Of a DNA stretch of 64,000 nucleotides, positions 37,614 through 45,694 are shown piece after piece; within the stretch, counting starts at the first letter, position 1, and every line of letters begins with the position of its first letter. The notes under the pieces are model-generated. The model was not told where the DNA came from. It ran no database searches and saw only the letters and a program-made list of their open reading frames with translations. The translations under genes and the position numbers were made by a program. The stretch comes from Alphaproteobacteria bacterium (GTDB taxonomy: Bacteria; Pseudomonadota; Alphaproteobacteria; SHVZ01), in NCBI GenBank assembly GCA_009694025.1, contig SHVZ01000005.1:1-64000 (forward strand). The letters run 5' to 3'.

Positions 37614-39113
37614 TCAGCCGCCGACACGCTTCGCCGTGAACGTCGTTCGTCCGTACTGGGACAGGTTGACCGGCCCCTGGTAGGCCTCGCCGCCGGTCCC
37701 CAGGGTCACGTCGCCCGATATCGCCTCGTTGCCGACGGTTCCCTCGAAGCGGTATCCCAGCCGGCATCCCTCGTAGCGATGGAGCGCCGAGATGGTGACG
37801 CGGTCGCCGGCGACGGTGCCGGTCACGTCGCTGTCGAAATAACGGGTCTTGTGCCGTCCGCCGACCTTGGCATCGGCCTGGGTCAGTTCGAGGCGGTGGG
37901 TCGCCGGGCCGTCGCCGAAGTCGATCTTCACCTCCCAGCTTCCGCCGACCTTGACCGTGGGCGCCGGCGCCGGCGCCGCGACCGGCTTCGTCGAGAGGGC
38001 GCGGACGAGCGCGTCGCCGACCAGCTCGGCCTCGCCCTTCACCAGGTTGAACGGATCGACGACCACCGATCGGTCGGTCGCCTCCATATCGTCGAGCATG
38101 ATGCGGGGCTCGCCGTCGAGCAGGCGTTGGCGGACGTCGAGGCCGCCGCACGCGACCTTGCCGCGGTCCCAGGAGATGACCAGCCGCGGCACCTTGACGC
38201 CGCCCGAGGGCGGGCGAATCTTGGCTTCGACGCCGGCGACCGCCGACACCTTCTTGGCGATGATGTCGAGATAGGCATGCCACTGCTTGCGCTCGCTCGG
38301 GTGGTCACGCTCGCCGATCCAGTATTCGAGCGCGGTGACCACGCCGATGATGTCCTCCTTCGACACCTTCATCGGCCGGCCGATGCCCTGATGCGGCGAG
38401 GCGTTGGCCCAGGCGGCGCGGATGATCTTCTCCTTGCCGAGGAGGAGGCCGGTGACCTGGGGCGCCTGCAGGAACTTGCCGCCGGAATAGATCACCATGT
38501 CGGCGCCGCGCACCAGCCAGGGCGACGGGCGCTCGATGTGCTCGGAGGCGGCGTCGATCATGATCGGCACGTTCTTGGGCTCAGCCAGCTCGATCATCTC
38601 CTCGAGCGAGACCGGACCCTCCGGCTCGATCAGGCCATAGACGCAGATCATCGCGATCGTCGGGTCTTCGAGGAGCTTCGCCAGCTCGTCCCTGGAAGCG
38701 AACTCGTGGATGGTGGTGCCGACCATGCGGATGGCGTGGTCGTAGGAGAAGCGGTGACCCTTCGGCATCAGCACCTTGTTGCGCATGCCCTCGGTCAGCG
38801 GCAGGCGCGAGATGCGCTCGGGATCGTTGCCGGCGACCGCGCCGGCGGTGCCGAGGCAGACCGCCGCGGCGCTGCCCGGCGTGACGATGCCGAACTCGCA
38901 ACCCATCAGCTCGCCGATGCGCTTTCCCGCCTGTTCCATCAGCTCGTAGATGTTGACGAACTGGCCGGCGGCGCGGGACATCGCCGCCCTCACCTCCGGG
39001 CGCATCAGGCTGCCGCCGTGGATGGTACGGACCGAGGCGCAGTTGATGAACGGCCGGACGTTGAGGCGGAGATACGGATTGTCGTTGGCGCGGGAGGCGG
39101 AGGTGTCGGTCAT
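37614..39113 (-). CDS. SelA-like PLP-dependent enzyme with extra C-terminal beta-rich domain, copy 2
   Basis: A 499-residue protein. Residues 1-375 form a SelA/DgaE-like PLP domain with NCASVRTIHGGSLMRPEV, D187 (IMIDAAS) and probable PLP lysine K213 (YSGGKFLQAPQVTG). After an Ala/Pro linker (about 376-388, APAPAP) comes a domain of about 110 residues dense in alternating hydrophobic strands (for example DVTGTVAGDRVTISALHRYE and a terminal QYGRTTFTAKR). I recall similar tails on other SelA-like proteins, but its function is unknown. It is only distantly similar to copy 1, so this is not a recent duplication. Confidence 0.8.
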   Translation of the reverse strand: MTDTSASRANDNPYLRLNVRPFINCASVRTIHGGSLMRPEVRAAMSRAAGQFVNIYELMEQAGKRIGELMGCEFGIVTPGSAAAVCLGTAGAVAGNDPERISRLPLTEGMRNKVLMPKGHRFSYDHAIRMVGTTIHEFASRDELAKLLEDPTIAMICVYGLIEPEGPVSLEEMIELAEPKNVPIMIDAASEHIERPSPWLVRGADMVIYSGGKFLQAPQVTGLLLGKEKIIRAAWANASPHQGIGRPMKVSKEDIIGVVTALEYWIGERDHPSERKQWHAYLDIIAKKVSAVAGVEAKIRPPSGGVKVPRLVISWDRGKVACGGLDVRQRLLDGEPRIMLDDMEATDRSVVVDPFNLVKGEAELVGDALVRALSTKPVAAPAPAPTVKVGGSWEVKIDFGDGPATHRLELTQADAKVGGRHKTRYFDSDVTGTVAGDRVTISALHRYEGCRLGYRFEGTVGNEAISGDVTLGTGGEAYQGPVNLSQYGRTTFTAKRVGG

Positions 39114-39125
39114 CGGTCGGTTTCC

Positions 39126-39893
39126 TTAGTTCGCATAGTCCGGCGTTTCCTTGTCGAGGATTCGCCGCCAGGCGTCCAGATGCATGCGGGAATCCCAGCG
39201 CTCGCCGATGGGGCCGAGGTGGCGCCGTCGTGCGTCGTCGGGGAGCTTGAGCAGCTTCTGGCCGGACTGCATGGCGGTGATCTGGTACATCGCCGTCCGT
39301 TCGGCGCCGGAAAGCTCGTCGAACGCTTCCTCGATGGTGGGACCGACTACGGTGACGCCGTGGCCAGGCATGATCAGGATGGTCTTGTCGCCGAGAACGC
39401 GAGCGTACCGGTCGCCCTCGTCGACGTTGATCGTACCGGGTGCCTCCTCGTCGTAGGCGATGCGGTCGTTGAGGGTCAGGTTGTTGAGGTGGCAGAGCTC
39501 GAGCCGGCCGTGATCGATCATCGACAGCGCCGTCAGATACTGCGGATGAACGTGCAGCACGGCGACTGCCTTTGGATTGGCAAGGTGGATGCGGGCATGA
39601 ATGAAGAAGGCGACCTTGCGGAGCTCGCCCTTGCCCGAGACCACGTTGCCCTCGAGGTCGCAGACGATCAGGTTGGAGGCGGTCAGCTCCTGGAACAGGA
39701 GGCCGCGCGGGTTGATCAGGAACAACGGCTTGTCGCCGCCGCCCGGGAGCATGACGGAATGGTGGTTGCCGATCTGCTCGTTCCAGCCGAAACGCGCATG
39801 GATGCGGAAGACCGCGGCGAGGTCGGTGCGGAGCTTCCACTCCGCCTCCTCCTGGGCCGAGGTCGAGCGGGCGCGGATCGGGACGGCGGTCAT
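39126..39893 (-). CDS. Class II aldolase/adducin family protein
   Basis: A 255-residue zinc protein. Likely metal ligands are H114 and H116 (VLHVHPQY) and H178 (MPGHGV), with H99 (FFIHARIH) at the upstream conserved position. The residue four before H99, where fuculose aldolase has its catalytic Glu, is Ala. This places it in the adducin-like subgroup rather than the classical aldolases. It may therefore be a decarboxylase, epimerase or lyase. It is the first gene of the cluster, 12 bp before SelA-like copy 2. Confidence 0.83.
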   Translation of the reverse strand: MTAVPIRARSTSAQEEAEWKLRTDLAAVFRIHARFGWNEQIGNHHSVMLPGGGDKPLFLINPRGLLFQELTASNLIVCDLEGNVVSGKGELRKVAFFIHARIHLANPKAVAVLHVHPQYLTALSMIDHGRLELCHLNNLTLNDRIAYDEEAPGTINVDEGDRYARVLGDKTILIMPGHGVTVVGPTIEEAFDELSGAERTAMYQITAMQSGQKLLKLPDDARRRHLGPIGERWDSRMHLDAWRRILDKETPDYAN

Positions 39894-39947
39894 GGCGGGA
39901 GCTCCTGCAGACGGGGAGGGGCGGAGATTGCCATGCGGGCGACGATG

Positions 39948-39961
39948 TTTCCAACAGGAAA
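39948..39961. promoter_or_regulatory. Inverted repeat TTTCC-AACA-GGAAA in a divergent promoter region
   Basis: A perfect 5-4-5 palindrome in the 119-bp gap between the aldolase-family gene (start 39893, minus strand) and the methyltransferase gene (start 40013, plus strand). It shares form and spacing with the repeat before the M81 gene. It is a candidate operator for the catabolic cluster. Confidence 0.5.
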
Positions 39962-40012
39962 GCTGCGTCGCAGAGGGGGTGTCACGGCCATCGGCTGCGC
40001 TATGATGCCGCC

Positions 40013-40864
40013 ATGAAGGACATCCTCGACCTGATCTCCCCGGGCAAGCCGTTCCTGCCCGATGCCCTCAACGCCATGCAGCTCGGCCGCGCCAACGCGA
40101 TGCGCCATCTCTGGCTGACCGCCTCGGTCTCGCTCCTGGCGCAGCCCGGCACCGGGATCCGCATCCTCGAGGTCGGCTCGTGGATGGGCGCGTCGATGCT
40201 CACCTGGGCGGCGGCGATCGACCGCTTCGTCGCCGGCGAGGGCGAGATCCTGTGCGTCGACACCTGGGCGCCCTACCTCGGCGTCGACGACATCAACGTC
40301 GACGGCGCCTACCGCGTCATGGACCGGGCGGCGGCGATCGACCTCGCCTATGCCGTCTTCCGCCACAACGCCTCCTGCGTGCCGAAGAAGGTTCGCGTCG
40401 ACCATCTGCGCGGCCGGTCCAAGGACGTGCTGTCGATGCTGCGCGAGCGGGCCTTCGACATCGTCTATGTCGACGGCTCGCACTACTACGCCGACGTCGT
40501 CGCCGATCTCACCGAGGCGCGGCGGCTGGTCGCCGACGGCGGGCTCCTCTGCGGCGACGACCTCGAGCAGCAGGTGACGGAGATCGACGAGGCCTATGCC
40601 CGCGACAATATCGACCGGGACGCGCTGGTCGATCCCAAGAACCGGAAGGCCTTTCACCCCGGCGTGACGCTCGCGGTCGCCGAGGTCTTAGGCCCGGTGT
40701 CGTCGTACACGGGCTTCTGGGCGATGCGGCGCGAGGGCGACGCCTTCGTTCCGGTCGATCTCTCCGGCGCCTCGCCGTTCGTGCCCGAGCATTTCGGCGA
40801 GGAGTATCGGCGGACGGTGCTCGAATGGGCGAGGTCCAGCGGCTTCTTCAAGAAGCAGGCGTAG
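40013..40864 (+). CDS. Class I SAM-dependent methyltransferase (TylF/CmcI-like)
   Basis: A 283-residue protein with a SAM-binding segment RILEVGSWMGASMLTWAAAI, followed by an acidic GEILCVDTWAPYLG and the DIVYVDGSHYYADVVADL plus GGLLCGDDLE blocks seen in Methyltransf_24-type enzymes. Metal-dependent O-methylation is possible because D/H residues cluster in VDGSH. No biosynthetic cluster is attached. It is divergent from the aldolase/SelA-like cluster and shares its intergenic palindrome. Substrate unknown. Confidence 0.75.
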   Translation: MKDILDLISPGKPFLPDALNAMQLGRANAMRHLWLTASVSLLAQPGTGIRILEVGSWMGASMLTWAAAIDRFVAGEGEILCVDTWAPYLGVDDINVDGAYRVMDRAAAIDLAYAVFRHNASCVPKKVRVDHLRGRSKDVLSMLRERAFDIVYVDGSHYYADVVADLTEARRLVADGGLLCGDDLEQQVTEIDEAYARDNIDRDALVDPKNRKAFHPGVTLAVAEVLGPVSSYTGFWAMRREGDAFVPVDLSGASPFVPEHFGEEYRRTVLEWARSSGFFKKQA

Positions 40865-40885
40865 TCGGAGCGACCGTGCGCAGCT

Positions 40886-40986
40886 CACCCCCCACCTCCG
40901 CACTCCTCCGCAAGGGGCGAGGGGGTAAGAGAAGCCCGCTCTGCAAACCCCCTCCCCCTTGCGGGGGGTGGCGGGGGTGGGGGGTG
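40886..40986. repeat. Large GC-rich palindromic intergenic repeat
   Basis: The 5' arm at 40886-40926 (starts CACCCCCCACCTCCGC) is the near-perfect inverse of the 3' arm at 40947-40986 (ends GGGGGTGGGGGGTG), with a 20-bp loop. It would form a stem of about 40 bp and lies between the methyltransferase and putA. It looks like an alphaproteobacterial REP/BIME-type element. It does not encode protein. Confidence 0.8.
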
Positions 40987-41020
40987 ATGCCGCCGCGCTG
41001 AGTCTCGAGGAGACGGGGTG

Positions 41021-44000
41021 ATGGATCGCCCGTTCGTCTTCGACCAACCGCCGCCGCCGATCGGTGGAAGCCGGGCGAAGCTCCAGGCGCTCTACCGTGC
41101 CGACGAGACCCAGACGGTCGAGGCCCTTCTCGCCGAGGCGGGGCTGACGCTGGAGCAGATGCGGCAGGTCACTCAGTCGGCCCGCACCCTGGTCGAGGAG
41201 GTTCGCAAGCGCCGGGTCGGGGCCGGCGGCCTCGACGCCTTCCTCCACGAATACGCGCTCTCCAGCCGTGAGGGCGTCGTGCTGATGTGCCTCGCCGAGG
41301 CGCTGCTTCGCATTCCCGATGCCGAGACCGCCGATCGCCTGATCCGCGACAAGATCGGCAGCGCCGACTGGGAGACCCATCTCGGCCAGTCGGACTCGCT
41401 GTTCGTCAACGCCTCGACCTGGGCCCTGATGCTGACCGGCCGGGTGATCGGGCTCGCCGAGGCCAAGGACCAGGACTGGGCCGGTGTGTTCCGCCGCATC
41501 GTCCGGCGTTCGGGCGAGCCGGTGATCCGCCAGGCGGTGACCCAGGCGATGCGCATCCTCGGTCGCCAGTTCGTCATGGGCCGCACCATCGACGAGGCGC
41601 TGGAGTTCGCCGAGCCGATGGAGTCGAAAGGCTACCGCTACTCCTACGATATGCTGGGCGAGGCGGCCCGCACCCAGGAGGATGCCGACCGCTATCTCGC
41701 GGCATATCGGGCCGCCATCGCCGCCATCGGCAAGGCGGCGAAGGGCAGGGGGCCTGTCGCGAGCCCGGGGATCTCGGTCAAGCTCTCGGCGCTGCATCCC
41801 CGCTGCGAGCACGGCAAGCGCGGGCGGGTGATGGCCGAGCTGGTGCCGCGGCTGGTCGCGCTCGCCGAGGATGCGGCGACGCACGGCATCGGCTTCACCG
41901 TCGATGCCGAGGAGGCCGATCGGCTGGAGATCTCCCTCGACGTCATCGCCGCGGTCTCGGCCGCGCCCGCGCTCAAGGGCTGGGACGGGCTCGGCCTCGC
42001 GGTCCAGGCCTACCAGAAGCGGGCGACGGCGGTGGTCGACCGCCTGGCGGAGATCGCGCGCGACTCCCGGCGCCGGCTGATGGTCCGCCTGGTCAAGGGC
42101 GCCTATTGGGATTCGGAGGTGAAACGCGCCCAGGAGCGGGGCCTCGGCTATCCCGTCTTCACCCGCAAGATCGCGACCGACGTTGCCTACCTCGCCGTCG
42201 CTAAGCGGCTTCTGGCCGCGCCGGACGCCTTCTTCCCGCAGTTCGCCACCCACAACGCGCACACGCTTGCGGCGGTTCGTGTGCTCGCCGGCGACCTTCC
42301 GTTCGAGTTCCAGCGTCTCCACGGCATGGGTGAAGCGCTCTACGAGCAGGTTATCGGCGAAGTGCCGTGCCGGGTCTATGCGCCCGTGGGTATGCACGAG
42401 GACCTGCTCGCCTACCTGGTCCGCCGTTTGCTCGAGAACGGCGCCAACACCTCCTTCGTCAACCGCATCGTCGATGAGTCGCTGCCGGTCGAGGAGATCG
42501 TCGCCGATCCGGTGTCGCGGCTGCGCGGTCTCGCCGTCAAGCCGCACCCGCGCATCCCACACCCGCTCGACCTCTATCGCCCGGAGCGCGCCAATTCGCG
42601 AGGGCTGGACCTCTCCGACGACCCGTCGCTGATGAATTTGGCTAAGGCGATGGCGGAGGCGGCCAGGGCGCCGTGGCGGGCCGAGCCGCTGGTCGGCGGC
42701 ACGGCGGTCGCCGGCAGCGAGCGGCCGGGTTTCGATCCGGCCGATACCGCGCGCCGCGTCAGCGCCGTCGTCGAGGCCGACGACGCGACGGTCGCCAAGG
42801 CGCTGTCGTCGGCCTCAGGTGCCGCCAGGGACTGGGAGGTGACGCCGGCGGAGCACCGGGCGCTCGCGCTCGACCGTCTCGCCCAGCTCTACGAGGACCA
42901 CATGCCGGCGCTGATGGCGCTCGCCGTCCGCGAGGCCGGGAAGACGCTGCCGGACGCGGTCTCCGAGGTGAGGGAGGCCGTCGACTTCTGCCGCTACTAC
43001 GCCGCCCGCGCCCGCGCCGACTTCGCCAGGCCGATCGAGCTGCCGGGCCCGACCGGCGAAAGGAACCGCCTGGAGCTGCACGGCCGCGGCGTCTTCGCCT
43101 GCATCAGCCCCTGGAACTTCCCGCTCGCGATCTTCACCGGACAGGTGACGGCGGCGCTGGCGGCCGGCAACGCCGTCGTCGCCAAGCCGGCCGAGCAGAC
43201 GCCGGCGATCGCGACATACGCCGTCCGCCTGATGCACGAGGCCGGCATCCCGGGCGACGTCGTCCATCTGCTGCCGGGCGACGGCAAGGTCGGGGCCAGG
43301 CTGGTCGCCGATCCCCGCATCGCCGGCGTCGCCTTCACCGGCTCGACCGACACCGCGCGGAAGATCGCCAGGGCGCTCGCCGACCGCGACGGGCCGATCG
43401 TCCCGTTCATCGCCGAGACCGGCGGGCAGAACGCGATGATCGTCGACTCCTCCGCGCTCCCCGAGCAGGTGGTGCAGGACGCCGTCACCTCGGCCTTCCA
43501 GAGCGCCGGCCAGCGCTGCTCGGCGCTCCGCATCCTCTTCCTGCAGAAGGAAGTCGCCGACCGCATCCTCGCCATGCTCGCCGGCGCGATGAAGGAGCTC
43601 ACGCTCGGCGATCCCGGCCTGCTCGCGACCGATGTCGGGCCGGTGATCGACGCGGACGCGCTGAAGATGCTGGACGCGCACGCGACCCGGATGATGCGCG
43701 AGGGTCGGCTGGTCGCCCGCACCCCTGCCAACCCCGACTGCGCCAGAGGAACATTCTTCCAGCCGATGGCGGTCGAGATCGACTCGATCCGCCGGCTCCC
43801 CGGCGAGGTGTTCGGCCCGATCCTGCACGTGGTGCGCTACCGGGCCCGCGATCTCGACCGGATTCTGGCGGAGATCCGCGCGACCGGCTTCGGGCTCACC
43901 CTCGGCATCCATAGCCGTATCGACGGCACGGTCGATCGGGTGATCCGCGCCGTCGGGGTCGGCAACACCTACGTCAACCGCAACATGATCGGTGCCGTCG

Positions 44001-44155
44001 TCGGCGTCCAACCCTTTGGCGGGGAAAGACTTTCCGGCACCGGACCGAAGGCCGGCGGACCCTTCTACTTGCATCGTTTCGCGACCGAACGCATAATATC
44101 GATCGACACGACAGCAGCGGGCGGCAACGCCTCGCTGCTGTCTTTGTCTGAATGA
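41021..44155 (+). CDS. putA: Bifunctional proline dehydrogenase/P5C dehydrogenase PutA
   Basis: A 1044-residue enzyme that oxidises proline to glutamate, feeding electrons to quinone. The FAD-dependent proline dehydrogenase barrel spans about 80-490. The aldehyde dehydrogenase domain spans about 520-1020, with E799 ([11 protein letters not shown]) and catalytic C833 ([10 protein letters not shown]). It lacks the ribbon-helix-helix DNA-binding domain and the C-terminal extension of the 1,320-residue E. coli protein, so it is the minimal form without repressor function. GAGGAGA precedes ATG 41021; an adjacent GTG at 41018 is an alternative start. Confidence 0.96.
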   Translation: MDRPFVFDQPPPPIGGSRAKLQALYRADETQTVEALLAEAGLTLEQMRQVTQSARTLVEEVRKRRVGAGGLDAFLHEYALSSREGVVLMCLAEALLRIPDAETADRLIRDKIGSADWETHLGQSDSLFVNASTWALMLTGRVIGLAEAKDQDWAGVFRRIVRRSGEPVIRQAVTQAMRILGRQFVMGRTIDEALEFAEPMESKGYRYSYDMLGEAARTQEDADRYLAAYRAAIAAIGKAAKGRGPVASPGISVKLSALHPRCEHGKRGRVMAELVPRLVALAEDAATHGIGFTVDAEEADRLEISLDVIAAVSAAPALKGWDGLGLAVQAYQKRATAVVDRLAEIARDSRRRLMVRLVKGAYWDSEVKRAQERGLGYPVFTRKIATDVAYLAVAKRLLAAPDAFFPQFATHNAHTLAAVRVLAGDLPFEFQRLHGMGEALYEQVIGEVPCRVYAPVGMHEDLLAYLVRRLLENGANTSFVNRIVDESLPVEEIVADPVSRLRGLAVKPHPRIPHPLDLYRPERANSRGLDLSDDPSLMNLAKAMAEAARAPWRAEPLVGGTAVAGSERPGFDPADTARRVSAVVEADDATVAKALSSASGAARDWEVTPAEHRALALDRLAQLYEDHMPALMALAVREAGKTLPDAVSEVREAVDFCRYYAARARADFARPIELPGPTGERNRLELHGRGVFACISPWNFPLAIFTGQVTAALAAGNAVVAKPAEQTPAIATYAVRLMHEAGIPGDVVHLLPGDGKVGARLVADPRIAGVAFTGSTDTARKIARALADRDGPIVPFIAETGGQNAMIVDSSALPEQVVQDAVTSAFQSAGQRCSALRILFLQKEVADRILAMLAGAMKELTLGDPGLLATDVGPVIDADALKMLDAHATRMMREGRLVARTPANPDCARGTFFQPMAVEIDSIRRLPGEVFGPILHVVRYRARDLDRILAEIRATGFGLTLGIHSRIDGTVDRVIRAVGVGNTYVNRNMIGAVVGVQPFGGERLSGTGPKAGGPFYLHRFATERIISIDTTAAGGNASLLSLSE

Positions 44156-44178
44156 CCTTTTCTCAAGGAGACTTAGCG

Positions 44179-45138
44179 ATGGCTCGGCCGGCGGTGTTCA
44201 TAGACGGTGAGGCGGGAACGACCGGATTGCAGATCCAGGCGCGTCTCCGCGGCCGTCCGGACATCGAGCTGGTCAGCATTGATCCTGAGAAGCGGAAGGA
44301 CCCGGCCGAACGGAAGCGGATGCTGAACGCGGCCGACCTCGCCATCCTCTGCCTCCCGGATGACGCAGCGCGCGAGGCGGTTGCGCTGATCGACAACCCG
44401 AAGGTCCGGGTGATCGACGCCTCGACCGCCCACCGGGTCGATCCGGACTGGGCCTACGGCTTCCCGGAGATGATGGCGGGGCAGGCCGACCGGGTGCGGG
44501 ACTCCAGGCGCGTCTCCAATCCCGGCTGCTATCCGACCGGGGCGGTCGCGCTGATCCGCCCGCTGGTCGACGCCGGCGTGATGTCGCCGGATCATCCGGT
44601 GACGGTGAACGCGATCTCCGGCTACACCGGCGCCGGCAAGTCGCTGATCGACGTCTATAAAGGCCGCAGCACGGCGAAGCCGCGTGACGTCTACCTGGCT
44701 TACGGGCTCGAGCTCAAGCACAAGCACCTGCCGGAGATGAAGGTCTACGGCAAGCTCTCGGGCCCGCCGGTGTTCCAGCCGTCCTATGCGGCGTTCGCGC
44801 AAGGCATGCTGGTGAACGTGCCGCTGCATTTGCGGACGCTGGCGAAGACCGCGAGCGCCAAGGACCTGCACGTGCTGCTGTCCGAGCGCTATGCCGGCCA
44901 GCGCTTCGTCACGGTGATGCCGATGGGGAGCTCGACCGCGGGGCTCGCGCCCGATGCGCTCAACGGCACCAACCGGATGGAGATCTTCGTCTTCGAGAAC
45001 GCCGCAAGCGGCCATGTCCTGCTGACCACGCGCCTCGACAATCTCGGCAAGGGCGCGTCGGGCGCCTGCGTCCAGAACATGGACTTGATGCTGGGCCTCA
45101 CCCAGACCGACGCCAGCCTGCGCACGGCGGCGGAGTAG
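44179..45138 (+). CDS. argC: N-acetyl-gamma-glutamyl-phosphate reductase, type 2 (short form)
   Basis: A 319-residue NADPH enzyme of arginine synthesis. [16 protein letters not shown] is the nucleotide-binding start of the short AGPR_2 class, and the catalytic Cys lies in [18 protein letters not shown] and [20 protein letters not shown] form the C-terminal signature. AAGGAG lies seven bases before ATG 44179. An in-frame ATG at 44152 overlapping the putA stop (ATGA) is a weaker alternative. The usual arginine genes are not adjacent. Confidence 0.94.
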   Translation: MARPAVFIDGEAGTTGLQIQARLRGRPDIELVSIDPEKRKDPAERKRMLNAADLAILCLPDDAAREAVALIDNPKVRVIDASTAHRVDPDWAYGFPEMMAGQADRVRDSRRVSNPGCYPTGAVALIRPLVDAGVMSPDHPVTVNAISGYTGAGKSLIDVYKGRSTAKPRDVYLAYGLELKHKHLPEMKVYGKLSGPPVFQPSYAAFAQGMLVNVPLHLRTLAKTASAKDLHVLLSERYAGQRFVTVMPMGSSTAGLAPDALNGTNRMEIFVFENAASGHVLLTTRLDNLGKGASGACVQNMDLMLGLTQTDASLRTAAE

Positions 45139-45148
45139 ATACATCGAA

Positions 45149-45293
45149 ACCCTCTCCCGCGCGAAGCGCGGGGGAGGGCAGGGTGGGGGCCCGAGCGCAG
45201 CGAGGATTTCTCCACCGGCTCGGCGCTTTTTCCTCCCTTCGCTTCGCTCAGGCCCCCACCCCAACCGTCCCCCGCCTGCGGCGGGAGAGAGGG
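45149..45293. repeat. Large GC-rich palindromic intergenic repeat with long loop
   Basis: The 5' arm (45149-45192, starts CCCTCTCCCGCGCGAAGC after one base) and the 3' arm (45249-45293, ends GGCGGGAGAGAGGG) are imperfect inverse copies. The loop is about 56 bp. The inner part CTTCGCTCAGGCCCCCACCC recurs in related form near 63140. It separates argC from the damaged RidA gene. Confidence 0.75.
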
Positions 45294-45307
45294 CACGAGG
45301 AGTTTCC

Positions 45308-45694
45308 ATGAAAACCATCGCGCGTAACCCGAAGGCCGGCATCTATCCGGCGGCGCCCGACTACATCCACGCGCTGGAGGTCCAGGCGCCGGCGCGCTTC
45401 CTCTACGTCAGCGGCACGATGGGGCTGGATTCGAAAGGAGCACCCGGCAAGACGCTCGATGAGCAGCTCGACCTCATCTAGTCGAACATACGGGCGATCC
45501 TCGCGAGCGCCGGCATGACCGTCGACAACGTCGTCCGCGTCACCAGCTATCTCCGCGATCCGTCCTACGCTGAGAAGAACCAGAACGCCCGCGTCGCCGC
45601 GCTCAACGGCCGCGTCGTGCCGACCACCACGATCGTCGCTGAGACCCTGGTGCCGGAGTGGCTGGTCGAGACCGAGGTGATCGCGGCCGACTAA
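45308..45694 (+). pseudogene. RidA/YjgF-family gene interrupted by an in-frame amber codon
   Basis: Reading from ATG 45308 to TAA 45692, all 128 codons give a complete RidA-family protein except codon 58 (45479-45481), which is TAG inside LDLI-stop-SNIRAILASAG. Trp occurs at the equivalent site in relatives from memory, so a single TGG to TAG change explains it. The rest (NVVRVTSYLRDPSYAEKN, VVPTTTIVAETLVPEW) is intact with no frameshift. Intact RidA enzymes hydrolyse reactive enamines/imines. Options are a recent pseudogene, a sequencing error, or readthrough. The 3' end overlaps the mcm stop codon. Confidence 0.85.

Noticed and set aside
37779-40016. 745-codon plus-strand frame opposite SelA-like copy 2 and the aldolase-family gene
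   Set aside because: Spans two genes antisense and has biased composition with no recognisable motif; the minus-strand proteins have clear active-site residues.
40688-42562. 624-codon minus-strand frame crossing the palindromic repeat and the start of putA
   Set aside because: Antisense of the methyltransferase end and PutA; no family resemblance.
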